Below are positions 1 through 8,471 of a DNA stretch of 64,000 nucleotides, piece by piece. The notes under the pieces are model-generated. The model did not search any database. It was not told the origin of the DNA and saw only the letters and a program-made list of their open reading frames with translations. Source of the DNA: Ruegeria sp. HKCCD4315 (GTDB taxonomy: Bacteria; Pseudomonadota; Alphaproteobacteria; Rhodobacterales; Rhodobacteraceae); the NCBI RefSeq assembly GCF_013112245.1, contig NZ_WVRN01000001.1, positions 62,001-126,000 of the forward strand, given 5' to 3'. Within the stretch, counting starts at the first letter, position 1, and every line of letters starts with the position of its first letter. A program made the position numbers and the translations under genes.

Positions 1-1
1 C

Positions 2-319
2 TTAGCCGGACTTCAGGGCCTGATCCGGATTCATCTTGGCGAGCCGGGATTTGGTGTAGACGAACTGGCACGCCTATGCGGTTTCCACCGGGAGACATTG
101 AACAGTCGGCTGGCCCCTTACGGGCAATTAGCATCTCAGGTCATATCTGGGGTCAAACTGGAAGAAGCAAAGAAGCTGCTGGGTCCGGCAGGGAAGTCCG
201 TTGGTGAGACCGCACTGCGGCTTGGCTACGCAGACCCCACAGCGTTTTCGAGAGCCTTCCGAAAGTGGTTTGGAATGTCGCCCTCGGATTTTAAGAAAAC
301 GGTAAAAGAACAGGGCTGA
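2..319 (+). CDS. AraC-family transcriptional regulator, C-terminal part (5' end outside window)
   Basis: The reading frame is open from the left edge and ends at a TGA at 317-319, so only the last 105 codons are present. The visible part carries the two helix-turn-helix motifs of an AraC/XylS DNA-binding domain. The second contains A-x-x-L-G-Y-A-D-P-T-A-F-S-R-A-F-R-K-W-F-G and then S-P-S-D-F, a typical C-terminal signature. The N-terminal sensor domain is missing, so ligand and targets cannot be read. The next gene on the same strand, an alpha/beta hydrolase, begins 313 bases downstream and is probably a separate unit. Confidence 0.85.
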   Translation, partial: LAGLQGLIRIHLGEPGFGVDELARLCGFHRETLNSRLAPYGQLASQVISGVKLEEAKKLLGPAGKSVGETALRLGYADPTAFSRAFRKWFGMSPSDFKKTVKEQG

Positions 320-632
320 AACACCTGTGCCAGTGCGGTCGCATGCTGCTCGCCTTCGTTTCTTCGGGCATAGGATGAGAACACTAGCCGAATAAATCCC
401 AAGTTGCGCGCACGTTGTGAAAATCTGGTCGAACGCCTGCAACACCATTCACTCATGTCCGGTCTGCTAAAAGCTAGAATTGCAAAGTCTCGGGTTGAAT
501 GGTCCGCTTTGGGCTGCAAACAGTCCATTGGATAGGGCTTGGGAAAAGGCTTTGCGAACCAAATTTGGAACGCTCTAGTGAACTTTCGCCAGATTTCTGT
601 TATTTTTGTCATTCCTAAGCAACGAGAATTCA
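320..632. other. Intergenic region with a dispersed-repeat fragment
   Basis: No convincing gene is seen. Around 480-530 there is a piece related to other gaps of this window: GTCCGCTTTGGGCTGCAAAC here, and similar wording near 3520, 51940 and 58115. It resembles a decayed dispersed intergenic repeat. Confidence 0.4.
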
Positions 633-1448
633 ATGCCGACGGTTAGCCTAAACGGTGCACAGATCCACTACGATGATACGGGTGGCAAAGGAGAGACGGT
701 CGTCTTTTCTCATGGCCTTTTGTTTAGTGGAGCGATGTTTGAAGCGCAGGTTTCTCAACTACGAGATCGCTATCGGTGCATTACATTCGATCATCGAGGG
801 CAAGGCAGGAGTGGCGTTACGGATGCCGGTTATGACATTGACACACTCACTTCGGACGCAGCTGCACTGATCAAGCATCTGGATGCAAAGCCGTGCCATT
901 TTGTTGGACTAAGCATGGGCGGATTTGTCGGGATGAGATTGGCCGCGCGGGAGCCAAGCCTGGTCAAAACACTGACCCTGCTTGAAACAAGCGCCGATCC
1001 TGAAGATTCCCAAAACGCTCCGCGCTACAGAATGCTGAACTTTGTGGCACGATGGATTGGACTATGGGCTGTCATTGGACGGGTGATGCCAATTGTGTTT
1101 GGCCGCACGTTTCTCGAGGACACTGAACGCGCTGAGGAAAAAACCAGATGGTCCAAGGCTATTACGGGAAATGATCGGATCGGCATTACACGTGCAGTCA
1201 GAGGCGTGATCGAACGGGCGGGCTGCATTGACCTCCTCGCCAACATTAAAGTTCCCGTCGGGATTGGCGTCGGGGACGAAGATGTGGCGACAGTTCCCGA
1301 AAGGTCCGAGCGCATCCATCGAGAAATCAAGAGTTCTGAACTGGTAGTGTTTCGAAGAGCGGGCCACTCGTCTTCCATTGAAACGCCTGGCCAGGTGACG
1401 GAACTAATCGAGCGCACAATCCGAAGAGCGAACCGCCAAAAAAACTGA
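633..1448 (+). CDS. Alpha/beta hydrolase
   Basis: A 271-residue cytoplasmic alpha/beta-hydrolase-fold enzyme. The oxyanion-hole motif F-S-H-G lies at residues 25-28, the nucleophile elbow G-L-S-M-G-G puts the catalytic Ser at 94, the acid is Asp217 (or 215) in G-D-E-D-V-A, and His245 lies in R-A-G-H-S-S. The triad is complete and the length is normal for the family. The ATG at 633 was preferred over an upstream in-frame TTG at 606 because homologues begin close to the first strand; the ribosome binding site is weak. Substrate cannot be inferred. It stands alone, with no neighbour suggesting a pathway. Confidence 0.85.
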   Translation: MPTVSLNGAQIHYDDTGGKGETVVFSHGLLFSGAMFEAQVSQLRDRYRCITFDHRGQGRSGVTDAGYDIDTLTSDAAALIKHLDAKPCHFVGLSMGGFVGMRLAAREPSLVKTLTLLETSADPEDSQNAPRYRMLNFVARWIGLWAVIGRVMPIVFGRTFLEDTERAEEKTRWSKAITGNDRIGITRAVRGVIERAGCIDLLANIKVPVGIGVGDEDVATVPERSERIHREIKSSELVVFRRAGHSSSIETPGQVTELIERTIRRANRQKN

Positions 1449-1820
1449 AGCTGATGAGCAGTTGGCTGCCAAGATCGGCACGCGAGCTACCGCAAGCGAT
1501 ATTGGCTTGGCTATGCATTGCAAAGGCGGGTCGGAGTTTTACGCCTCAAGCCCAGATGAAAACCTGATTTCCAAGTCGTGCAGTCGTCTATTGGCACATC
1601 AGGCGAGTCTCGCTTCCGAAGCTTACGTCTTCGCCCGCACCTTTAGCCGTGGAGACCCGCATGGTTTCATCTACCAAAGCATCGAATCCTAGAAGCGCAA
1701 GATCGCTGGTTTGTGTTGGACCGATTTTGCAGGGGTTCGCTGACGCATAGTGACTGTGCGTTCTCGCTAGTGGCGAGCAGTTGCCCGACCTCCCATCTTT
1801 TGCCTGAAAGGAGACAACCG
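1449..1820. other. Intergenic region, no supported gene
   Basis: The stretch contains only short open frames without a ribosome binding site or recognisable domain. A good Shine-Dalgarno sequence (GAAAGGAG) sits at its right end in front of the hemerythrin-like gene. Confidence 0.5.
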
Positions 1821-2387
1821 ATGCTCGATACATATACCATTCGCCAAGACGACATGCCTCAAGAAATGCGGTTTCTCTTGGACCAATACCCCCGCGACAG
1901 TTGGGAAGCCCATCCAGGTTTCAAAGAAAAAACCAAGCATTGGCTCGGCGCGCACGAGATGTTTCGCCGTGTTGCAGAACGTATTCGCTTGGATACAGAA
2001 GGGGTTTTGAGCAACGAGATGGGGTTGGACGACTACGTGGGGCGGCTATCCTACTATGGCGGCAACCTGGTTGGGAACCTGCATGGCCATCACGGCTGGG
2101 AAGATCGCAGCTATTTCCCTGAACTATCTGCTGCGGACCCTCGTTTTGATGCGGGGCTTGAGTTGCTGGAACAGGATCACTTCGATCTGGATAAGGTGCT
2201 GAGTGACTTCACCCGCACGGCGAACCGTGTGATCAAGCTATCCGCACTTGATGAGGCGCAAGCTTACGACGAAGCCGGACAGCTTCATGCGACGAGCGAT
2301 ACGATTGAAGCGTTCCTTAAGCGGCATCTCAGCGATGAAGAAGAATTGGCCGTGCCAATCATCTTGCATCACCGGCTCAGAGGATGA
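1821..2387 (+). CDS. Hemerythrin-like (HHE) domain protein
   Basis: A 188-residue helical protein with candidate di-iron ligands spaced as in HHE cation-binding proteins: His45 (G-A-H-E-M), His88 and His90/91 (L-H-G-H-H-G-W-E-D), His120 (Q-D-H-F-D), then His169 and Glu173-175 (K-R-H-L-S-D-E-E-E). Such proteins bind oxygen, iron or nitric oxide, or buffer them; the exact role is not readable. GGAG lies eight bases before the ATG at 1821, so this start was chosen over upstream frames. The gene is followed after 10 bases by a glutathionyl-hydroquinone reductase on the same strand, which suggests a two-gene oxidative or quinone stress operon. Confidence 0.82.
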   Translation: MLDTYTIRQDDMPQEMRFLLDQYPRDSWEAHPGFKEKTKHWLGAHEMFRRVAERIRLDTEGVLSNEMGLDDYVGRLSYYGGNLVGNLHGHHGWEDRSYFPELSAADPRFDAGLELLEQDHFDLDKVLSDFTRTANRVIKLSALDEAQAYDEAGQLHATSDTIEAFLKRHLSDEEELAVPIILHHRLRG

Positions 2388-2397
2388 TGCTGAAGTC

Positions 2398-3417
2398 ATG
2401 ACTGACACATCTACCGAAGAAGACCAGACTGACATCAACAAGCGCCGCGCACGGGGTGAATTCGTGCGCGGCGTTAGCGGCTTTCGCCACGCCATTGGCG
2501 ATCCTGTGTTTCCGGCAGAACCTGATCGCTATCACCTGTTCGTAGCACTGAATTGTCCGTGGTGTCACAGAGTCACGCTGGCGCGAAATATGTTGGGCCT
2601 TCAAAACAGCATCACCATGGACGTTGCATTTCCAAACCGCACCGGCGACGACGATCCGGAGGCGCCAAACCTATGGGAGTTTGCACCTGATCGGATTGCA
2701 TCGCTCACAGGTGAGACTTTGCCAGAATGCACGAGTGAGACCGGCACCGGCAAAGGACTACGTCTTGCCAGAGAGATCTATCGTGCCGAAGGCTCTGAAG
2801 AGCAATCCCTTCCCATCCTGTATGACAAGATACAAGGGCGCATTGTTAACAACGAAAGCGCTGAAATTGTCCGAATGCTGAACGCCTCAGCGGATTCTCT
2901 TGGCAGCACAATCCCGGCAGCTGAACGCGTTAGGCTTTACCCAGACGAAGTGCCGCTTCACCAAATTCACGACCTGAACGAACGGATTTATACAGCGATT
3001 AACAATGGTGCCTACAAGGCTGGGTTTTCATCTGATCAAACGATCTATGCAACAGCCTTTGACGCCTATTTTAAGACACTCGAATATTTGGAGGGGCATC
3101 TCTCAGATGGTAGGCCCTATTTGACAGGCAACCACTTTTCAGAAGCAGATCTTCGCCTGTTCCCAACTCTCTATCGTCACGATCCCGTCTACTATGTGCG
3201 AATGAAGCTAAATGGTGCGAGAATTCTAGATTACCCATACCTGTGGCGGTGGCTGTGCCGTGTATACGCGTTGCCCGGAATTGCCGAGGCAGGGTCTCTT
3301 GTACACTGCCGCCAGGGTTATTTCGGACGCAGTTGGAATAGCGTTGTGCCCAATGGGCCTTTCAAGCCAATGTCGTACCCTGAGGCCTATCGCCACCCTG
3401 ACCTCGCAACACTGTAG
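2398..3417 (+). CDS. Glutathionyl-hydroquinone reductase (ECM4/YqjG-type glutathione transferase)
   Basis: A 339-residue protein of the Xi-class glutathione transferases, which remove glutathione from glutathionylated hydroquinones. The N-terminal thioredoxin-like part carries N-C-P-W-C-H-R with the conserved catalytic Cys53; Cys56 replaces the alanine usual in the family (C-P-W-A-H-R). The helical C-terminal domain contains the family phrases L-N-x-x-I-Y-x-x-I-N-N-G-x-Y-K-A-G-F and D-L-R-L-F-P-T-L-x-R-x-D-x-V-Y. The length is normal. The ATG at 2398 lies 10 bases after the hemerythrin stop, so the two are probably co-transcribed. Confidence 0.88.
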   Translation: MTDTSTEEDQTDINKRRARGEFVRGVSGFRHAIGDPVFPAEPDRYHLFVALNCPWCHRVTLARNMLGLQNSITMDVAFPNRTGDDDPEAPNLWEFAPDRIASLTGETLPECTSETGTGKGLRLAREIYRAEGSEEQSLPILYDKIQGRIVNNESAEIVRMLNASADSLGSTIPAAERVRLYPDEVPLHQIHDLNERIYTAINNGAYKAGFSSDQTIYATAFDAYFKTLEYLEGHLSDGRPYLTGNHFSEADLRLFPTLYRHDPVYYVRMKLNGARILDYPYLWRWLCRVYALPGIAEAGSLVHCRQGYFGRSWNSVVPNGPFKPMSYPEAYRHPDLATL

Positions 3418-3596
3418 GCCTCGTCAAGGTGTATTCGAAAGTCCCGATTCCATAACCAAACGTTGCTATTTTGGATTACGAGAGCACTTTTTCCCCGCAT
3501 TTCGTAACCTGCATATCTTAGTTGCGAATGTCCGGTTTGGGTTGCGAACGGCCTCTGATCCGAAGAAGGCGAACGGTGGCCAAGAGCAGAGAAGGA

Positions 3597-3624
3597 AAGT
3601 GCCGCGTTGTGACACGCGGCACTT
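3597..3624 (-). terminator. Stem-loop terminator after the thioredoxin-like gene
   Basis: A perfect 11-base inverted repeat (AAGTGCCGCGT / ACGCGGCACTT) with a 6-base loop sits 20 bases past the stop of the minus-strand gene ending at 3645. The T tract is short, so termination may be only moderate. It could also serve the convergent plus-strand gene ending at 3417. Confidence 0.65.
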
Positions 3625-3644
3625 AATTTAGGTCGTCGCAGTTC

Positions 3645-4523
3645 TTACGCTGCTGAGAGCGCCCGGACACTGCCTCGCGGTTCGAAGACGTGTAGGAATG
3701 TATCAGGATGAGGGCGAATGCGGTAGTTGTCTGTCTCATCGCCGAAGATCACTTTGCCGTCTTCATCAAGTGCAATCACAGTCGCTTTGACGGTATCGAT
3801 TGGGTAGCCCGGCATCCCAGACGGAGCGCCACCCAAATCCTCGATGCCCAGGGCTTTGGCTGCGGCCAGATCGTTGTCCTGGAAAATCTCGAAATGTGCG
3901 GGCAGATTGAGATCTCTGGCCAGTTTCTCCGAGTTCTTGGTGCCTTGGTTGGAGATGAACTTCACCTTTACGCCTGCCTTCGCCAGTTGATCTGCCTTTG
4001 CTTTCACTTCTTTGAGTTGGTTCATGCAGAACGGGCACCATTTGGCGCGGAAAAATACCAGCAGAGTCTTTTCGCCTACGAAGGACGCGGAAGTCGTGCT
4101 GGTCCCGTCCAGACGTTGCAGGGGCAATTCAGGCAGAACTTTGCCCTTTACGATGGCTGCGCTTGGCTTGCGGCCATAGTTCGAGAAGATGTGAATATAC
4201 CATTGCATAGTGATCGCGCCAAACAAGGCTAGGCCTATGGCGACGTATTCGCTGGCAGCTGTGAAACCACCGCGCGCGCTGATTTGGTAAACCACCCACG
4301 CCACCGCAGCCAGGTTGATGAGTTGGATGATTGGCAGGTTCTTGGAGGTGCGGGAAATGCCCAAAGCACCGGCCAGCACCATCAGAAAAAATGGTATGGT
4401 GAATGTGGCAAAGAATGTCCCGATCCAGATCGGATCGAAGTCCGACAAGTAGAACATGACGACCGAACCGATGCCTGAAAGCATGTTCAGCATGATATAG
4501 GGAAGAATAAGTTTGCCTTTCAT
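3645..4523 (-). CDS. Membrane-anchored thioredoxin/peroxiredoxin-like protein
   Basis: A 292-residue protein. Residues 1 to about 115 hold several hydrophobic membrane segments. The rest is a thioredoxin-fold domain of the AhpC/TSA redoxin type with W-C-P-F-C (Cys163 and Cys166) and the cis-proline region near M-P-G-Y-P. It probably reduces disulphides or peroxides at the membrane. The start at 4523 is preferred because GAAAGGA precedes it at good spacing; an upstream in-frame start at 4634 would add a non-membrane leader. It lies 116 bases downstream of a peroxiredoxin-like gene on the same strand and belongs with the LysR-linked redox group. Confidence 0.75.
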   Translation of the reverse strand: MKGKLILPYIMLNMLSGIGSVVMFYLSDFDPIWIGTFFATFTIPFFLMVLAGALGISRTSKNLPIIQLINLAAVAWVVYQISARGGFTAASEYVAIGLALFGAITMQWYIHIFSNYGRKPSAAIVKGKVLPELPLQRLDGTSTTSASFVGEKTLLVFFRAKWCPFCMNQLKEVKAKADQLAKAGVKVKFISNQGTKNSEKLARDLNLPAHFEIFQDNDLAAAKALGIEDLGGAPSGMPGYPIDTVKATVIALDEDGKVIFGDETDNYRIRPHPDTFLHVFEPRGSVRALSAA

Positions 4524-4639
4524 TTCGAAAATCCTTTCGAGATCTTGCCGAGATGCCTGAGGTGGCTCATCGGTCACGTAAGTGCGGGGTTTGAGAGGTT
4601 GGATGGTTCGCGCCCCGTCTTGCGAAGCGCGCAACCAGG

Positions 4640-5302
4640 TTACGCAGTGGCTGTTGCCGACAGACTATCGAGAACAGGGAACAGATCCGCTGGTTCAGGA
4701 CGGCGCGTATAGTCGGGGTTCACTTCGGCATAGGCGATTGTGCTATCGGTATCGACGACGTAGCGCGCGGGCATCGGCAGGTTCCACTGGCCGTCGCCAT
4801 GAATGCGCGGCAAGTGGACGCCAAACCCGTCGTGAACCGGAATGACGTAATCTTGCAGCGTCCAGCGGATACCAAGCTTTTCAGCCAGCTCGCCGTTCTT
4901 GTCCGTCAGGATTGGAAAGCTCAGTTCATTGTCTTTCTGCGACTTCCGGCTGTCCGCCGCGCCCTGCATCGAGATTGCAACAAGCGTCGCACCACGTGAG
5001 CGAATGTCCTCGGCAACAGCTTCAAGCGCTTTCAGCTCGATGTTGCAGTAGGGGCACCAAACACCGCGGTAAAACGTCAGAACCACCGGACCATTGGCCA
5101 ACAGGTCCTTCAGCGCGACCGGATTGCGATCCGAATCCGTCAGCACGAAGTCAGGCACAACGTCACCCGCTTTCAACGCACGCTCTGCCTGACCGCTGTC
5201 AATCAGCTCTTGTGTCGAACGGGCAAAGGCTTCGAAAGCGCCTTCGGGGGCCATGGTCTTGAATTGGGCCTTGAAGTCGTCGAGTTGGTCTTGGAGGGTC
5301 AT
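4640..5302 (-). CDS. Peroxiredoxin-like (AhpC/TSA family) protein
   Basis: A 220-residue cytoplasmic protein. An N-terminal helical stretch (about residues 1-45) is followed by a redoxin domain with F-Y-R-G-V-W-C-P-Y-C-N (Cys83 and Cys86), G-A-T-L-V-A-I-S, and F-P-I-L-T-D, all typical of the peroxiredoxin-like family. Enzymes of this family reduce peroxides through a Cys-x-x-Cys pair. The ATG at 5302 has a GGAAAAG ribosome binding site. An ATTC-N7-GAAT palindrome lies 117 bases upstream and recurs at the start of the nearby LysR gene, which suggests control by that regulator. Confidence 0.8.
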   Translation of the reverse strand: MTLQDQLDDFKAQFKTMAPEGAFEAFARSTQELIDSGQAERALKAGDVVPDFVLTDSDRNPVALKDLLANGPVVLTFYRGVWCPYCNIELKALEAVAEDIRSRGATLVAISMQGAADSRKSQKDNELSFPILTDKNGELAEKLGIRWTLQDYVIPVHDGFGVHLPRIHGDGQWNLPMPARYVVDTDSTIAYAEVNPDYTRRPEPADLFPVLDSLSATATA

Positions 5303-5418
5303 GTCTTTTCCACTTCTCAAATTTCGTTCTCTGGCCGGCTCAGCGAGTTTTGTGCCGCCTGTTCTGATATTTGGCCCGTTGAGGAAAAGGTGGTAGTTGA
5401 CCAATTCGAGTAAGGGTT

Positions 5419-5433
5419 ATTCAAAAAACGAAT
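5419..5433. promoter_or_regulatory. Putative LysR-type operator (ATTC-N7-GAAT), copy 1
   Basis: ATTCAAAAAACGAAT fits the T-N11-A pattern of LysR-family sites. It lies upstream of the peroxiredoxin-like gene. The same half-sites with the same spacing occur at 6287-6301 over the start of the LysR gene. Confidence 0.5.
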
Positions 5434-5579
5434 GATCCAATTTTCGGATTCCAATTGGAACAAACTCAGCTTGAAAAACAAAAACAGCGCCGCGCTTGCA
5501 GCGCGACGCTCGTTTGCCGGACGTCCGTATTTCTGGCGATCCAATGCGAATTCAGCCCCCGTGGCGAAAAGAACTCGGA

Positions 5580-6149
5580 CTATTCTGCCGACGCAGGGGT
5601 TTCCGGATCCCAAGCCATCGGCTCAAATGCCTTGTCGAGCGGCGGGTTCACGATGTGGGTTGTGTAGTTCGACAAAACCTTGAGTGCCGTTCCGGCGATG
5701 ACCTCAAGAACGGTCTGCTTTGAATATCCGGCCTCGATCAGAGCGTCGACCTGCTCAACACTGGCCCATCCCCGTGTTTCGTTGATGGTTTCAGCAAAAA
5801 TGCGAAGCGCTTCGAGTTTGGCGTCCGCGATTGGTGTGCCCGCGCGCAATGCCGTGATGACACTGTCATCCACTCCTGCCATCTTCGACACGGCCGTGTG
5901 CGCCGCCATGCAATAGGTGCAGCCGTTCAGACGATTGTTCGTCATCAGTATGATTTCGCGTTCAGTGGGCGTCAGATCTGTTTTCTCGAAAATGCCCATC
6001 ATGGTCATGTAGCTTTCGACCAGAACAGTGGATTCCGCCATTGTTGCCATCAGGTTCGGCACAAAGCCCATTTTGCCTTTGATCGCTGAGAGGATCGGCT
6101 TGGACCCTTCAGGAGCAGTTTCTGTCGTGTGCTGTGCGTAGGTTGCCAT
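5580..6149 (-). CDS. AhpD-like / carboxymuconolactone decarboxylase-family protein
   Basis: A 189-residue helical protein with the alkylhydroperoxidase core motif N-G-C-T-Y-C-M-A-A-H (Cys77, Cys80, His84). In AhpD the two cysteines and the histidine carry out peroxidase and disulphide-reductase chemistry; related proteins act as decarboxylases, but the CxxC-x3-H layout favours a redox role. AAGGA stands seven bases before the ATG at 6149. The gene is divergent from the LysR regulator at 6300, with the peroxiredoxin-like gene next in the same direction 277 bases downstream. Control by that LysR protein is likely. Confidence 0.82.
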   Translation of the reverse strand: MATYAQHTTETAPEGSKPILSAIKGKMGFVPNLMATMAESTVLVESYMTMMGIFEKTDLTPTEREIILMTNNRLNGCTYCMAAHTAVSKMAGVDDSVITALRAGTPIADAKLEALRIFAETINETRGWASVEQVDALIEAGYSKQTVLEVIAGTALKVLSNYTTHIVNPPLDKAFEPMAWDPETPASAE

Positions 6150-6286
6150 TTGATGTTCCTTTTTAGAATGCATTTGCATCGAAGTTTTCAGAGTTCAGCC
6201 GGCCAGACGTGTTTGTCGCCTGCCGTTGCGTTCAAATGTTGCTCATAAGGAAATTGAAAGGTAGGCTGCCAAAAAGCCTAACAGTT

Positions 6287-6301
6287 ATTCAAAATGTGAA
6301 T
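6287..6301. promoter_or_regulatory. Putative LysR-type operator (ATTC-N7-GAAT), copy 2
   Basis: ATTCAAAATGTGAAT has the same half-sites and spacing as the site at 5419-5433. It overlaps the ATG of the LysR gene and faces the divergent AhpD-like gene, as expected for an autoregulated LysR system. Confidence 0.5.
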
Positions 6302-7184
6302 GTCCGACAGCTTCTCCACATTACGTTTGTTCTCGCGGGTCGCGCGCACCGGCAGCTTTACCGCTGCGGGGAAAGAAACCGGCAAATCTCAGCCTTCGGT
6401 GTCCCGGATCATTTCCAACCTTGAGAAAGAGCTGGGTGTTCAGCTGTTTGTGCGCTCCACCCATGCTGTCCGGCTGACAGAAGCCGGGGAAGAATACTTG
6501 ACGCGTATCGAGCCGATCCTTTCTGACATCGAGGAGGCCAATCACTTCGTCAGGGGCACGGGCGAACTGCGCGGTCGTTTGCGGATCGGCGCAGCAGCGA
6601 GCTTTGCCCAAAGAGAGATCATACCCGCCCTGCCACCGTTTCTGGAACAACACCCAAAACTCAAAGTGGATCTTGTTCTGACTGATTCGATGCAGGACTT
6701 GATTGATGAGGCTATAGACGTTGCCATCCGATTTGGACCACTGGAAGATTCAACGATGGTCGCGCGCAAGCTGGGCACGACACCCAGGGTCGTTGTTGCC
6801 GCCCCTTCTTATCTGGAAAAAGCTGGCAACCCGAAGCAACCCTCTGATTTGGTGGATCATCAGGTCATCCTCGGCCCGTCAAGCATTGGAAAGGCGGGTT
6901 GGAGCTTTGAGAAGGACGGAAAGGTTCAGTCCATTCGTGTCGAAAGCCAACTGATGATTTCCGTCAATGAAAGCACAACCACGGCGGCGGTCGCCGGTTT
7001 GGGCATTGTCAGCACGTCGTACTGGAGTTGTAGGAACGAGCTGGGCGCAGGTACTCTCGTGCAACTACTGCCTGATTGGACAATCGGAAACGTTGAAGTG
7101 AACGCGTTACTTGCGGGTGGTCGTCATACAAAGCCTTCAGCCCGCGCTTTCACAAAGCACTTGCAAGAGGTTTTGGCTAAGTGA
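6300..7184 (+). CDS. LysR-family transcriptional regulator
   Basis: A 294-residue LysR regulator. Residues 1-60 form the winged helix-turn-helix (S-F-T-A-A-G-K-E-T-G-K-S-Q-P-S-V-S-R-I-I) with L-G-V-Q-L-F-V-R-S and L-T-E-A-G after it. The remainder is the periplasmic-binding-fold effector domain. It is divergent from the AhpD-like gene at 5580-6149. A palindrome overlapping its own start and a second copy before the peroxiredoxin-like gene make it the likely regulator of the redox group. The inducer is unknown; peroxide or quinone would fit the neighbours. Confidence 0.88.
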   Translation: MSDSFSTLRLFSRVARTGSFTAAGKETGKSQPSVSRIISNLEKELGVQLFVRSTHAVRLTEAGEEYLTRIEPILSDIEEANHFVRGTGELRGRLRIGAAASFAQREIIPALPPFLEQHPKLKVDLVLTDSMQDLIDEAIDVAIRFGPLEDSTMVARKLGTTPRVVVAAPSYLEKAGNPKQPSDLVDHQVILGPSSIGKAGWSFEKDGKVQSIRVESQLMISVNESTTTAAVAGLGIVSTSYWSCRNELGAGTLVQLLPDWTIGNVEVNALLAGGRHTKPSARAFTKHLQEVLAK

Positions 7185-7245
7185 GCTAGCTCTGGAATAG
7201 CGGCCTATAGCGCACATCTTAGAAAACAGCCGGCACTAACCCTTC

Positions 7246-7422
7246 TTAGACCTGCTTGGGGGCGAGTTCTCCCCACTCATCAGCACTCATGCTTTTCCGC
7301 GTTGACCCATCCTCTGAGGCGAATTGAGCTGCTTTGAGTAGGAGAAAGGCCACCGTGATGGCGTCTACCTCGCAGCGTTTCTCGAATTCTTCGGTAGTCT
7401 CATTGGGACCTTCTTCCGACAT
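7246..7422 (-). CDS. Small hypothetical protein
   Basis: A 58-residue acidic, soluble protein without a recognised domain. Two ATGs occur (7428 and 7422). The second has AGAGGGG at correct spacing and is preferred. It lies between a convergent LysR gene and a hydratase gene. It could be real, but the only evidence is the ribosome binding site and protein-like composition. Confidence 0.42.
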   Translation of the reverse strand: MSEEGPNETTEEFEKRCEVDAITVAFLLLKAAQFASEDGSTRKSMSADEWGELAPKQV

Positions 7423-7487
7423 TCCCATTCCCCTCTGTATCTGACGCTTTCGGGCAATTGGCTAGGCGTCACAACGCTGCGAGAGCC

Positions 7488-8264
7488 TCATGTAAATCGT
7501 ACCGATAGCTGGGTGTTCATCACGCCACCAAAACCAGCTGACCATTCTTCACCTGGAGACACTGGCCATGCGTCTGTCAATGTGCCAGTTGTAACCAGCT
7601 CACCTCCCTGAAGCTGGTCGGCTTCGGAGAGTAGAGACACAAGATGAGCCAGGACTTCAATTGGACCTCCAAGCGCGTTTTCACCCTTGCCGGACTCGAT
7701 GGCCTCGTTGCCCCTGAACAACGCTAGTGGCACTTCGGCCAAGCCGGTCAAGATATCATGCGTAGCCTCGATTTTTTCGCCAAGAACAAGGCAGCCGTGC
7801 AATCCTTGTGCTGCGATTGAGTCTTCGACCGAGAATTTCCAGTTGGGATAAATCGATTGCACGATTTCAAATCCTGGAGCAACCCACTCCACGCAACCTG
7901 CCAACTGCTCATCGTTCATTTCAGCCGTCGGCGTATGTCTAAGGCCGAGTACGATTTCTGGTTCAATCCTCGGTTCTGAATACCTTGCCAAGATTACCGG
8001 CTGATCAGTCGAAAACAGCCCGTCTGAGTGAACCTCTCCCCAAATGGGTTGATCCACACCGTAAACAGGCCAAATCGCGCGGTTCGTGAAGCCGACTTTT
8101 CTACCAACTCTCTTTTTGCCCTGAAGCTTTCGGACGCGACTTGCAATCGAATAAGCGTCATCCAGCGTTAGCTGTTCTGCCTCTGAAGACAGTTTAGATA
8201 TCTGCTGGGCAGAGGTCAGGGCATCAGCTATTTTCTGAGCGTTAGCTTCAATATCTCTTGTCAT
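7488..8264 (-). CDS. 2-keto-4-pentenoate hydratase-like (MhpD/FAH superfamily) protein
   Basis: A 258-residue member of the fumarylacetoacetate hydrolase superfamily, close in layout to 2-oxopent-4-enoate hydratases and decarboxylases of aromatic meta-cleavage. It shows R-I-E-P-E-I-V-L-G-L with the metal-binding acidic pair, the mid-protein G-F-E-I-V-Q-S-I-Y segment, and G-E-L-V-T-T-G-T-L-T near the end. The ATG at 8264 gives the usual length; a TTG at 8303 would add 13 residues. No ribosome binding site is obvious. No other meta-cleavage gene is near, so the substrate is open. An isochorismatase-family gene precedes it on the same strand. Confidence 0.75.
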   Translation of the reverse strand: MTRDIEANAQKIADALTSAQQISKLSSEAEQLTLDDAYSIASRVRKLQGKKRVGRKVGFTNRAIWPVYGVDQPIWGEVHSDGLFSTDQPVILARYSEPRIEPEIVLGLRHTPTAEMNDEQLAGCVEWVAPGFEIVQSIYPNWKFSVEDSIAAQGLHGCLVLGEKIEATHDILTGLAEVPLALFRGNEAIESGKGENALGGPIEVLAHLVSLLSEADQLQGGELVTTGTLTDAWPVSPGEEWSAGFGGVMNTQLSVRFT

Positions 8265-8471
8265 ATTCGCATTATACGGACCAAGGGCTGGGTTACGATG
8301 CAATCCAGATTTTGAAGGTCTATAATCGAAAACTCAAAGGTTAGCACTGAAAGTGTCGATACCTTCTGCATCAAATGGGCAAGTCCAAGGCGTTCTAGCG
8401 ACAAAAAACTCCGCCCGTTGCTGCACCCCAAAATTATGCACCCCAACTGGTACTAACAGTTCAATTGCAAC

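Noticed and set aside
1462..1692. Open frame of 76 codons between the hydrolase and the hemerythrin gene
   Set aside because: No ribosome binding site, no domain and weak protein-like character.
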